DNA of 14,071 nt from an uncultured Clostridium sp. (lineage in GTDB: Bacteria; Cyanobacteriota; Vampirovibrionia; Gastranaerophilales; Gastranaerophilaceae): NCBI GenBank assembly GCA_958449715.1, contig CAUDIU010000044.1, forward strand, positions 1 through 14,071. The letters are read 5' to 3'. A program made the position numbers and the translations under genes. The first letter of the stretch is position 1. Each line of letters opens with the position of its first letter. Shown one piece after another: positions 1 to 6,131 of the stretch. The notes under the pieces are model-generated. The model did no database searches. It saw only the letters and a list, made by a program, of their open reading frames with translations, and had not been told where the DNA came from.

Positions 1-223
1 GAACTACTTGTCCTTTAGAATTGACGCCTTTATCAGTTCTTCCGGAAAAAATTGTCTTTATTTGTCGGTTATTATTTTCGGTATTCCCGAATATCAATGT
101 ACTAATTGCTTTTTCAAGTTCTCCTTGTATTGTCGGAGTATCTATTTCTTTGCCGTTTTCAAATTGGATTTGGCTTCCGGCATAATTTTTACCGATATAC
201 TGAACTTGAAGTGCGTAACGCAT
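1..223 (-). CDS. truA: tRNA pseudouridine synthase A, 3' end cut by window edge
   Basis: Reading the minus strand from the ATG at 223-221 gives 74 codons that run off the window start. The protein begins MRYALQVQYIGKNYAGSQ, the usual TruA opening. It contains SGRTDKGVNS at residues 60-69, the family's catalytic-loop motif (GRTDxGVxa), with Asp64 as the expected catalytic aspartate. TruA converts uridines 38-40 of the tRNA anticodon arm to pseudouridine in the cytosol. The start codon lies 3 nt after the rplQ stop and has no clear ribosome binding site of its own, so translation is probably coupled to rplQ. truA directly after rplQ is a common arrangement at the end of the alpha operon. Only the N-terminal part is visible, so intactness cannot be judged. 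Confidence 0.93.
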   Translation of the reverse strand, partial: MRYALQVQYIGKNYAGSQIQFENGKEIDTPTIQGELEKAISTLIFGNTENNNRQIKTIFSGRTDKGVNSKGQVV

Positions 224-226
224 GAC

Positions 227-655
227 CTATACCAATTGGATTAGAGCCATTTCAGAAGCGTCACCGCGTCTTGGAGGTAATCTGAATATTCTTGTATAAC
301 CGCCTTGGCGATCAGAATATTTTTTACCAATGATTACGAATAATTTTCTTAAAACTGTTTCTTCAGCTAATTTTTTGTCAGCAGAAGGAGTTTCAAAAAT
401 TTCGCCTGTTGCTAAATCAATATATTTTCCAGTTTCTTTGTCAAATATAAATTTAGCTGCTTGACGACGAGCGTGTAAGTCGCCTCTTTTTGCAAGGGTG
501 ATAATTTCTTCAGCATATGGTCTTAAAGCTTTTGCTCTAGCCATAGTTGTTTTGATTTCACCATGTACAAAAAGTTCAGTTGCTAAAGAACGTAACAAAG
601 CATCTCTTTGATCCTTTGCTTTTCCAAGCGTATGTTTTTTAGTTTGGTGTCTCAT
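227..655 (-). CDS. rplQ: 50S ribosomal protein L17 (bL17) with an internal insertion
   Basis: The 142-residue product starts MRHQTKKHTLGKAKDQRDAL and ends with the GGYTRI...RRGDASEMALIQLV block, both diagnostic for L17, a large-subunit protein. The usual bacterial form is about 116-130 residues. The extra length here lies at about residues 69-99, between the AxRRQAAK helix and the VLRKLF strand. It is charged and acidic (DKETGKYIDLATGEIFETP) and replaces a short turn in E. coli L17. The gene is the penultimate visible one in the operon, 25 nt after rpoA and 3 nt before truA. Confidence 0.97.
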   Translation of the reverse strand: MRHQTKKHTLGKAKDQRDALLRSLATELFVHGEIKTTMARAKALRPYAEEIITLAKRGDLHARRQAAKFIFDKETGKYIDLATGEIFETPSADKKLAEETVLRKLFVIIGKKYSDRQGGYTRIFRLPPRRGDASEMALIQLV

Positions 656-680
656 TTTTTTATTCCTTTATGTTTTATTA

Positions 681-1646
681 TTATACTTCTTCTTCAATTT
701 CAGGGTTTGGAGCTAAGTCTAGTCCAAAGTGGTGAAGTCTTTCGATTACTTCGTCAGAAGATTTCTTTCCGAAGTTTTTAATATTTAATAAATCATGTTC
801 TGATTTTTTCAATAATTCAGCCATTGAATTGATACTTGCACGTTTTAAGCAATTGTATGCTCTTACTGAAAGTTCCAATTCTTCAATAGTCATTGTTGGA
901 GTGTTTGTATCATCTTCAACTTTTTCTTCTACAGTCATTGAAGGTGCAATTACAGGTTGACCTGTGATTGATGAAATTTGCATAAAGTGATCAATCAAAA
1001 GATTTGATGCTTGGCTTAATGCATTTGTTACATCGATTGAACCGTTTGACCAGATTTCTAAAGTTAATTTATCGAAGTCGATAGAATCTCCAACACGAGT
1101 GCTTTCTACGTTATAGCTTACACGTTTGATAGGCATAAATGTTGCATCGATAGGAAGAACATCGATTGATGCTCCTTTAGAATCTCTAGGTACATCGTGA
1201 GCTACATATCCTTTTCCTGTTTCTACAACTATATCTGCGTGGAAGCTACCACCATCTGCAACTGTACAAATTAACCAATCAGGGTTAACTACTTTTACAC
1301 CTGCAGGAAGCTGAATATCACTTGCAAGTACTGCGCCCGGACGATCAACATCTATTCTTAAATGTTGAGGTTCTTTGGAATCAGTTTTTACAACCAATCC
1401 TTTAAGGTTAAGCATAACATCGATAACATCTTCTAATACACCAGGAATAGCTGTATATTCATGAGTAATACCTTCTATTCTTACAGATGTAACAGCAGTT
1501 CCTTCTAAGCTTGAAAGAAGTACACGTCTTAAAGAGTTACCAATTGTTGTACCGAAGCCTTTTTCTAATGGTTCAATTACGAATTTACCGTATTGTGAAC
1601 CGTCAGAACTTGTTGTTGTATTAACACATTTAATTTTTAATTCCAT
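681..1646 (-). CDS. rpoA: DNA-directed RNA polymerase subunit alpha
   Basis: At 321 residues this is a full-length alpha subunit. The N-terminal assembly domain (about 1-230) has EPLEKGFGTTIGNSLRRVLLSSLEG at 26-50 and EIWSNGSIDVTNAL at 197-210. An acidic linker (about 236-252) leads to the C-terminal domain (about 254-312). There R262, N265, C266, G293, K295 and S296 match the E. coli residues that contact UP-element DNA (VRxxNCLK and NxGKKS). Alpha nucleates polymerase assembly through beta and beta' and receives activator and promoter contacts through its C-terminal domain. Its place between rpsD and rplQ is the canonical alpha-operon order. Confidence 0.98.
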   Translation of the reverse strand: MELKIKCVNTTTSSDGSQYGKFVIEPLEKGFGTTIGNSLRRVLLSSLEGTAVTSVRIEGITHEYTAIPGVLEDVIDVMLNLKGLVVKTDSKEPQHLRIDVDRPGAVLASDIQLPAGVKVVNPDWLICTVADGGSFHADIVVETGKGYVAHDVPRDSKGASIDVLPIDATFMPIKRVSYNVESTRVGDSIDFDKLTLEIWSNGSIDVTNALSQASNLLIDHFMQISSITGQPVIAPSMTVEEKVEDDTNTPTMTIEELELSVRAYNCLKRASINSMAELLKKSEHDLLNIKNFGKKSSDEVIERLHHFGLDLAPNPEIEEEV

Positions 1647-1704
1647 TTTTTAATCTCCTAGTTGTTGTTAACTATTTGTTTTTATTGTTCGGGTTTAAAA
1701 TTCA

Positions 1705-2307
1705 TTATTTAGAATAGTACTCGATTACAAGTTGTTCTTTGAATTCAGGATCTAATTCTTCTCTTTCTGGAATTCTGTCGAAAGTGATTTTTAGAGCCTC
1801 TTTATCAATTGTCATCCAAGCTGGTGCACAAGCCATATCAATTAATTCAGTTACACTTTTCAAAAATGCGCTGCTTTTTGATTTGATTGTGATTACATCA
1901 CCTGCTTTAACTAAATATGATGGAATATCTACTTTTTTATCGTTTACAAGAACGTGACCGTGGTTAACGATTTGTCTTGTTTGTTTACGAGTGATACCTA
2001 ATCCTGCTCTGAAAAGAACGTTATCTAATCTTGATTCTAAGATTTGTAAAAGGATTGTACCTGTTACGCCTTTTCTTCTTGCAGCTTCTTTATAATATTT
2101 AGCGAATTGTTTTTCACTTACTAAATAAGTAAATCTGATTTTTTGTTTTTCTGCTAAGTGAATAGCATATTCAGAAAGTTTTTTTCTAACAGCACCGTGT
2201 TGGCCTGAAGCTGTTTGTCTCATAGAAGATGTTAATTTTCTGTTTGACAAATCTTTTACTTTTTTATTTCTGAATAATTTATTACTTGGTCCTGTATATC
2301 TAGCCAT
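1705..2307 (-). CDS. rpsD: 30S ribosomal protein S4 (uS4), cysteine-free N-terminus
   Basis: The 200-residue protein starts MARYTGPSNKLFRNKKVKDL and carries the S4 core with YxxSEKQFAKYY and an S4 RNA-binding domain at about 89-155 (SRLDNVLFRAG, TRKQTRQIVNHGHVLVNDKKVDIPSYLVKAGD). S4 is a primary 16S rRNA binder that starts small-subunit assembly, and in several bacteria it represses its own mRNA. The four N-terminal cysteines that bind zinc in some S4 proteins are absent, so this is the Cys-minus form. It follows rpsK after a 103-nt gap that can fold into a long stem-loop. Confidence 0.97.
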   Translation of the reverse strand: MARYTGPSNKLFRNKKVKDLSNRKLTSSMRQTASGQHGAVRKKLSEYAIHLAEKQKIRFTYLVSEKQFAKYYKEAARRKGVTGTILLQILESRLDNVLFRAGLGITRKQTRQIVNHGHVLVNDKKVDIPSYLVKAGDVITIKSKSSAFLKSVTELIDMACAPAWMTIDKEALKITFDRIPEREELDPEFKEQLVIEYYSK

Positions 2308-2332
2308 TTTATTTATTTCTCCTTTTGTTTGT

Positions 2333-2382
2333 GATAGGGCATCTATGGTTTGCTGTTTTGGCTTTTAACGCAAGCCCCTATC
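2333..2382 (-). promoter_or_regulatory. Stem-loop in the rpsK-rpsD gap, candidate S4 autoregulatory leader
   Basis: On the minus strand, GATAGGG (2382-2376) can pair perfectly with CCCTATC (2339-2333). Inside it, TTGCGTT pairs with AACAGCAA through a one-base bulge, giving a two-part stem just upstream of rpsD. No U-run follows, so it is not a simple terminator. S4 is a known translational repressor of alpha or rpsD mRNAs in E. coli and Bacillus; the link to this structure is inference. Confidence 0.4.
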
Positions 2383-2410
2383 GATTTGTTTCCTTTTACT
2401 TAATTCGTCA

Positions 2411-2797
2411 TTATACACGACGTTTTTTAGGTGGACGGCATCCGTTGTGAGGGATTGGAGTTACGTCTTTGATTAATGTAATTTCCAAACCTGCAGCTTG
2501 GATAGCTCTGATTGCAGTTTCTCTACCTGAACCAGGTCCTTTGATATGAACTTCAACTTTTTTCATACCTTGATCGATTGATTTTTTAGCAACAAGTTCA
2601 GCTGCTGATTGAGCTGCGAATGGTGTACCTTTTCTAGCACCTTTGAAACCTGTAGCTCCTGCTGTTGCCCATGCAATAGCATTACCTTGAGTATCTGTTG
2701 AAGTTACGATTGTATTGTTAAATGTTGATTGAATGTGTACAACACCTTGCAATACGTTCTTTTTTTCTTTTTTCTTAGTTTTTACTGGTCTTGCCAT
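2411..2797 (-). CDS. rpsK: 30S ribosomal protein S11 (uS11)
   Basis: The 128-residue product contains VVHIQSTFNNTIVTSTDTQG, GARKGTPFAAQSAAE and the C-terminal VTPIPHNGCRPPKKRRV, all hallmark S11 segments. S11 lies on the platform of the small subunit and contributes to the mRNA exit region. Length and ends are normal. It follows rpsM by 34 nt with an AGGAAAT-type ribosome binding site and is followed by the longer rpsD leader. Confidence 0.98.
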   Translation of the reverse strand: MARPVKTKKKEKKNVLQGVVHIQSTFNNTIVTSTDTQGNAIAWATAGATGFKGARKGTPFAAQSAAELVAKKSIDQGMKKVEVHIKGPGSGRETAIRAIQAAGLEITLIKDVTPIPHNGCRPPKKRRV

Positions 2798-2831
2798 TTT
2801 TATTTCCTCTATTTTTAAAATTAATTATTTA

Positions 2832-3203
2832 CTAAACTGTTTTCTTTTTAGTGATAGCTAAGCCTTTTTTACCACGTCTTGTTCTAGCGTTAGTTTTTGT
2901 TCTTTGTCCGCGGCATGGAAGGTTACGTTTGTGTCTTAGACCTCTGTAAGATCCGATTTCTTGTAAACGTTTAATGTGTAAAGAAACTTCACGACGAAGG
3001 TCACCTTCAATGTGGTAGTTTGCTAATTCGTTTCTTAACAATTTAATATCTTCATCTGTTAAGTCATCTGTTCTTAAATCAGGTGAAATTTTAGTAGCAT
3101 CAAGAATTTTTTTTGCTCTAGTCGGTCCGATACCGTAGATGTATGTTAATGCTATTTCCATTCTTTTGTTACGAGGTAAATCTACCCCTGCTAGTCTTGC
3201 CAT
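2832..3203 (-). CDS. rpsM: 30S ribosomal protein S13 (uS13)
   Basis: The 123-residue protein begins MARLAGVDLPRNKRMEIALTYIYGIG, has the helix-hairpin core, and ends with the basic RGLRHKRNLPCRGQRTKTNARTRRG tail, all typical of S13. It sits in the small-subunit head and contacts the large subunit and P-site tRNA. It is preceded by a 109-nt gap after rpmJ that holds two small hairpins. Order and length are canonical. Confidence 0.98.
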   Translation of the reverse strand: MARLAGVDLPRNKRMEIALTYIYGIGPTRAKKILDATKISPDLRTDDLTDEDIKLLRNELANYHIEGDLRREVSLHIKRLQEIGSYRGLRHKRNLPCRGQRTKTNARTRRGKKGLAITKKKTV

Positions 3204-3242
3204 TTTAATTTTTCCTTTCTTGTTGTTAGATTTTTTTTGATA

Positions 3243-3287
3243 TGAGGCTTAAATTCTTCCTCACCATCTGCCGTTTAGCTCGCAGAT
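3243..3287 (-). promoter_or_regulatory. Two tandem hairpins in the rpmJ-rpsM gap, possible leader
   Basis: On the minus strand, ATCTGC (3287-3282) pairs with GCAGAT (3271-3266). Two bases further on, TGAGG (3263-3259) pairs with CCTCA (3247-3243), so two small hairpins stand side by side about 40 nt before the rpsM start. An A-rich rather than U-rich stretch follows, which argues against a terminator. Translational regulation or an RNA processing site is possible; nothing proves either. Confidence 0.3.
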
Positions 3288-3312
3288 TCAGCTTATTTTT
3301 TGTTGTTGTGAA

Positions 3313-3426
3313 TTAACCTTGTCTTTGTTTATGTTTTGGGTTTTCACAAATTACTGCGATTCTGCCTTTTCTTTTGATACATTTGCATTTATCGCACATT
3401 GGTTTTACTGATGATCTAACTTTCAT
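3313..3426 (-). CDS. rpmJ: 50S ribosomal protein L36 (bL36), zinc form
   Basis: A 37-codon gene reads MKVRSSVKPMCDKCKC at its start and ends ENPKHKQRQG. The four zinc ligands C11, C14, C27 and H32 are all present, so this is the Cys/His L36 form. It sits between infA and rpsM, the usual position, 42 nt after infA, with an AGGAAAG-type ribosome binding site upstream of the ATG at 3426-3424. L36 is the smallest large-subunit protein and stabilises 23S rRNA near the peptidyl transferase region. Confidence 0.97.
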   Translation of the reverse strand: MKVRSSVKPMCDKCKCIKRKGRIAVICENPKHKQRQG

Positions 3427-3468
3427 TTTTCTTTCCTTTATATTGTGTTTGTACGTGAGATTTTTTAT

Positions 3469-3684
3469 TTATTTTAGGCGGAATGTTATTCTGCCTCTGC
3501 TTAAATCATATGGTGTCATTTCAACTTTTACTTTGTCACCCGGCAAAATTCTTATGAAATTTTTTCTGATTTTGCCTGAAATGTGTGCTAAGATTTCGTG
3601 ATCATTTTCTAGTTTTACGCGAAACATAGCGTTAGGCATTGCCTCTAAAATTGTACCTTCAAATTCTATAACGTCTTTTGACAT
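3469..3684 (-). CDS. infA: Translation initiation factor IF-1
   Basis: The 71-residue protein is an S1-like OB fold: MSKDVIEFEGTILEAMPNAMFRVKLENDHEILAHISGKIRKNFIRILPGDKV and so on, ending DLSRGRITFRLK, which is the IF-1 family over its whole length. IF-1 occupies the ribosomal A site during initiation. GAGGAAAAT precedes the ATG at 3684-3682. It is the first gene of the ribosomal-protein operon here; secY, adk and map, which often precede it, are not adjacent. Confidence 0.98.
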   Translation of the reverse strand: MSKDVIEFEGTILEAMPNAMFRVKLENDHEILAHISGKIRKNFIRILPGDKVKVEMTPYDLSRGRITFRLK

Positions 3685-3738
3685 ATTTTCCTCATTTGGT
3701 TAAATTCGGCTGTTAAATTTACACCTAATTTAGGCGCT

Positions 3739-3773
3739 ATTATAATCTTACTTGCAAAATATTTGTTTGCAAG
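3739..3773 (-). promoter_or_regulatory. infA operon promoter region overlapped by a perfect dyad
   Basis: A consensus -10 TATAAT reads on the minus strand at 3744-3739, placing a start near 3732, about 48 nt before infA. The -35 position falls inside the inverted repeat CTTGCAAA-N7-TTTGCAAG (3751-3773), so no good -35 hexamer is seen. A second small palindrome, CCTAA-T-TTAGG (3724-3734), covers the predicted start. The layout suggests an operator or an activator-dependent promoter; the regulator is unknown. Confidence 0.5.
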
Positions 3774-3951
3774 CGGTTTAGACATGTTTTTCATACAAAA
3801 AAAGTAACAAATTAATTGAATGTTTTTCTAAAAACGCCACACTATCAATATTCACTTGAATCTTAAAAAATCGTTATTAAAGCAACTTTTCAGACTTTTG
3901 TAAATATTTCTTAATATTTTTAATTATTTCTATTTTTAATTAAACAAAATA

Positions 3952-3975
3952 ATAGATATTTTATTTACAATCTAT
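3952..3975 (-). terminator. Weak AT-rich terminator-like hairpin after the prepilin gene
   Basis: Just past the stop codon at 3965, ATAGAT (3975-3970) can pair with ATCTAT (3957-3952) on the minus strand, followed by a T-rich run (TATTTTGTTT). The stem is only 6 bp and AT-rich. The rest of 3685-3950 shows no further gene, only the infA promoter region and AT-rich DNA. Confidence 0.3.
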
Positions 3976-4648
3976 GAGGGTAATCTTTTTTAAATTCCCA
4001 ACCGTCAATTTGTAAAAGTCTGCTACAATATGCTGTATTAGTTTTGCATGTGTTCAAAATGGTTGATCTTGAACTTGTGTTATTTAATCCGTATGTGCAA
4101 AACACTTTATTTTCCTTCCCACAATGCCCAATTTGATCTGTTTTATTTAAGCAAAAGAGAAAACGGAATTGGTCTCTAGCAGATTCATTCGGAGGTACAT
4201 TCCCGTTTGTATCAAATATAACATCAATACAAGAGCCATTAAATAAACTAATTGTACTTCCATCTGCGAGATGTATTGTTGTGTTTTCTCCTGTTTTTTT
4301 ATTGTTTTCATCAATTAGATTTTGGCCTTCTGTTATATTTGTATATTTAAAATATGGGGCAAGATATTGGGTAAAGAATTCTTTTGTTATTTTCCCGTTT
4401 GCTTCAAAATCATAATCTCCATCTTCATCCTGTTGTGAGTCACCACTTCTTACCCAATCTGATATTTGGCCGTTATCTAATTCTGACATCCTTATTGCTT
4501 GTTCCATTGTGGAATTAAATTTTTTGAGTCTCGAGGAATATTCTGTTTTTCTCGAATTAGCAATTAAAGCAGGCATAGTCAAAGCGGCCACTACACCTAT
4601 TATCCCTAAAGTTATTAGTACTTCTGCTAATGTAAAACCTCTATACAT
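3965..4648 (-). CDS. Type IV prepilin-like (pseudopilin) protein with six cysteines
   Basis: The 227-residue protein starts MYRG followed by FTLAEVLITLGIIG, a class III prepilin signal. Cleavage by prepilin peptidase is expected after Gly4, giving an N-methylated Phe at +1 with the conserved Glu at +5. One hydrophobic helix (about 5-29) leads into a globular exported domain. That domain is rich in Asn, Asp and Thr and holds six cysteines, all in the C-terminal half, consistent with disulfides outside the membrane. The four-residue leader is very short, but GGAGG lies upstream of this ATG and no better start is seen. It may be a pilus or secretion-system subunit or a stand-alone surface protein. 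It is divergent from an XRE regulator and has no pilus-assembly genes nearby. Confidence 0.8.
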   Translation of the reverse strand: MYRGFTLAEVLITLGIIGVVAALTMPALIANSRKTEYSSRLKKFNSTMEQAIRMSELDNGQISDWVRSGDSQQDEDGDYDFEANGKITKEFFTQYLAPYFKYTNITEGQNLIDENNKKTGENTTIHLADGSTISLFNGSCIDVIFDTNGNVPPNESARDQFRFLFCLNKTDQIGHCGKENKVFCTYGLNNTSSRSTILNTCKTNTAYCSRLLQIDGWEFKKDYPHRL

Positions 4649-4680
4649 ATTCTATCCTCCAATGAATAATACTACGTTTT

Positions 4681-4698
4681 TGAACATAATAATGTTCA
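4681..4698. promoter_or_regulatory. Perfect dyad between prepilin gene and XRE regulator, candidate operator
   Basis: TGAACAT-N4-ATGTTCA is a perfect 7-bp inverted repeat in the 103-nt divergent gap. It lies about where the prepilin transcript would begin if its promoter is the TTGACA (4734-4729, minus) with a 17-bp spacer and AATAAT (4711-4706). Small XRE proteins commonly bind such dyads as dimers beside their own gene; which gene is controlled is inference. Confidence 0.5.
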
Positions 4699-4705
4699 TA
4701 TATGC

Positions 4706-4734
4706 ATTATTTAACATTTTTATATATTTGTCAA
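4706..4734 (-). promoter_or_regulatory. Candidate prepilin gene promoter
   Basis: On the minus strand a perfect TTGACA (4734-4729) is followed after 17 bp by AATAAT (4711-4706), then by the dyad at 4698-4681 and GGAGG before the ATG at 4648. The same stretch also carries a weak rightward candidate, TTAACA (4711-4716) with TATTAT (4735-4740). That one would start transcription at or past the regulator's ribosome binding site, so it is less likely. Confidence 0.45.
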
Positions 4735-4751
4735 TATTATAGGATTTATAT

Positions 4752-4970
4752 ATGAAAGACGAAAGATTACTTCAATTAGGGCAAAAAATAAGATATGAAA
4801 GATTAAAAAATGGTCTAAGTCAGGAAGACTTAGAAGAAAAATCTATGGTCTCAAGAAGAACTATCAGTGAAATTGAAAGAGGTAATGCAGATATTAGATA
4901 TACAAATCTTTTACAAATTGCAGAGGCATTAAATATGTCTGTATCAGAATTGTTAAATTTCAAATTATAA
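4752..4970 (+). CDS. Small XRE-family helix-turn-helix transcriptional regulator
   Basis: The 72-residue protein is essentially one HTH_3/XRE domain: LGQKIRYERLKNGLSQEDLEEKS at about 9-31, with the recognition region SRRTISEIERGNADIRYTNLLQIAEALNMSVSELL at 34-68. There is no effector or dimerisation domain, so it resembles phage Cro/C-type or toxin-antitoxin-like small regulators. AGGA (4741-4744) sits 7 nt before the ATG. It is divergent from the prepilin gene and next to a perfect dyad, which suggests autoregulation and control of that neighbour. No toxin partner is adjacent. Confidence 0.88.
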   Translation: MKDERLLQLGQKIRYERLKNGLSQEDLEEKSMVSRRTISEIERGNADIRYTNLLQIAEALNMSVSELLNFKL

Positions 4971-5006
4971 TTATTAATTTTTTTTACAAATTTTATGTTT
5001 TTTGAA

Positions 5007-5035
5007 ATTGGCTGGGAATAATATACTTAATATAA
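5007..5035 (+). promoter_or_regulatory. Weak candidate promoter for the 128-residue gene
   Basis: TTGGCT (5007-5012), a 17-bp spacer and TATAAA (5030-5035) would place a start a few bases before AAGGAGAG and the ATG at 5063. A TTGAAA at 5001 is a closer -35 match but is badly spaced for any -10. The 92-nt gap after the XRE gene shows no convincing terminator. Confidence 0.3.
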
Positions 5036-5062
5036 ATAGATGCAATATTAAGGAGAGATTCT

Positions 5063-5449
5063 ATGGCTATAAAAGTTGATGGAATACAATCGGAAGATGA
5101 GTTAAGAAAGGCTCAAGCAGCTGCTCAGGCTCAAGGTACATCTATTACTAATTACAATGAGTGGGCGCAGATTTTACAAGAATTTCAAGAAAACGGTATA
5201 GAATCGACTGGCTCATATTCTGGAGATAAAGCAAGAATGCAAGAAATTCAAGCAGCGATGCAGGAATATGCTGCTCAATTACAAGAGCAAGAAAAGGTTC
5301 AGCAGAATTCTCCAGACAATAAAGAAACAGAAAAAGTTCAAAAATCGTCGGAAACGGATAGAAATCAAGAACTGAAAGCTACTGTTGCAAATGCTACAAG
5401 TTCTCAGATTATGGCAGATTATATGAAGTATTATCATTTATTAATGTAA
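5063..5449 (+). CDS. Small Gln/Glu-rich protein of unknown function
   Basis: I do not recognise this 128-residue protein. It has no signal peptide, membrane helix or cysteine. Its composition is Gln, Glu and Ala rich. Residues about 8-25 and 55-85 look like amphipathic helices (DELRKAQAAAQAQG; RMQEIQAAMQEYAAQLQEQE), followed by a charged, low-complexity segment (about 80-107) and a helical end (SSQIMADYMKYYHLLM). A strong AAGGAGAG ribosome binding site precedes the ATG, and a strong terminator follows the stop at once, so it is a deliberate single-gene unit rather than a chance ORF. It might be a small cytoplasmic or secreted accessory protein; no function can be assigned. Confidence 0.72.
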   Translation: MAIKVDGIQSEDELRKAQAAAQAQGTSITNYNEWAQILQEFQENGIESTGSYSGDKARMQEIQAAMQEYAAQLQEQEKVQQNSPDNKETEKVQKSSETDRNQELKATVANATSSQIMADYMKYYHLLM

Positions 5450-5450
5450 T

Positions 5451-5481
5451 AAAAAATCGCCTTTAATAAAGGCGATTTTTT
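5451..5481. terminator. Strong bidirectional rho-independent terminator
   Basis: AAAAAATCGCCTTTA and TAAAGGCGATTTTTT form perfect 15-bp arms around one central base, so either strand reads as a GC-containing stem followed by six T. It lies between two converging genes, the 128-residue gene (stop at 5449) and lepB (stop at 5487), and serves both. Confidence 0.93.
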
Positions 5482-5486
5482 ATTGT

Positions 5487-6131
5487 TTAAAAAGTTCTTA
5501 TACGATTTAATGGCCAAAATAAAAATACAGCTCTACCAATAAATCTATCTTCCGGTAAGAGTCCCCACCAGCGGCTATCATAAGAGTTTCCTCGGTTGTC
5601 TCCCATCATTAAGTATTTATGTTCTGGTATTATTACTGGGCCACAGAGCATATCTTTTGTACAAGGTTTTGCATAATATTCACTCATAATATATGGTTCA
5701 TTAAGAGGTTTGTCATTTATATATATAGTGCTTTTGCCTTCTTTATTTGTTTTTATTTCAAATTTATCTCCAGGTGTTCCAATTACTCGTTTTATATAAG
5801 CAACATCTTTGCAGAAAAAACCTGTAAGTCTTGAAAATATTTTCCAAGGAGTGTTTTGTAATTTTTCAAACGGAGGATAAAATACCATTATATCCCCTCT
5901 TTTTGGATGTTTATAGAATCTTGAAAATCTTTCAACAACAATTCTATCTCCTTCAATCAGTGTTGGACGCATTGATGCTGAAGGTATCCAACGGATTTCT
6001 CCTATGAAAAATCTTATTATAATAACCATTACGACAACAAATACTATTGTTTCAATAGTCTCTCTTGCCATTGGATTAATTTTTAAGTAGTTTTCTTTAA
6101 TTTTTTTTAAATATTCTTTAATTTTATCCAT
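5487..6131 (-). CDS. lepB: Signal peptidase I
   Basis: The 214-residue protein has one N-terminal membrane segment (about 27-44). All the S26 boxes follow: IRWIPSASMRPTL with the nucleophile Ser53, RGDIMVFYPP at 79-87, YIKRVIGTPGD with the general-base Lys114, and MGDNRGNSYDSRWWG at 176-190. It cleaves signal peptides of exported proteins at the outer face of the cytoplasmic membrane. The start ATG overlaps the end of the upstream prenyltransferase gene by 8 nt, so the two are co-transcribed and probably translationally coupled. It is not the prepilin peptidase and would not process the two prepilin-like proteins in this window. Confidence 0.97.
   Translation of the reverse strand: MDKIKEYLKKIKENYLKINPMARETIETIVFVVVMVIIIRFFIGEIRWIPSASMRPTLIEGDRIVVERFSRFYKHPKRGDIMVFYPPFEKLQNTPWKIFSRLTGFFCKDVAYIKRVIGTPGDKFEIKTNKEGKSTIYINDKPLNEPYIMSEYYAKPCTKDMLCGPVIIPEHKYLMMGDNRGNSYDSRWWGLLPEDRFIGRAVFLFWPLNRIRTF

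Noticed and set aside
8..244. Plus-strand ORF of 78 codons at the left edge
   Set aside because: It lies opposite truA, whose translation shows a clear pseudouridine synthase motif; the plus-strand product looks like nothing.
3822..3837. GTTTTT-CT-AAAAAC inverted repeat as a terminator
   Set aside because: The stem is only A-T apart from the end pair, has a two-base loop and no T-run follows on either strand.
4971..5000. Terminator after the XRE gene
   Set aside because: Only AT-rich self-complementarity before a T-run; not distinguishable from background.
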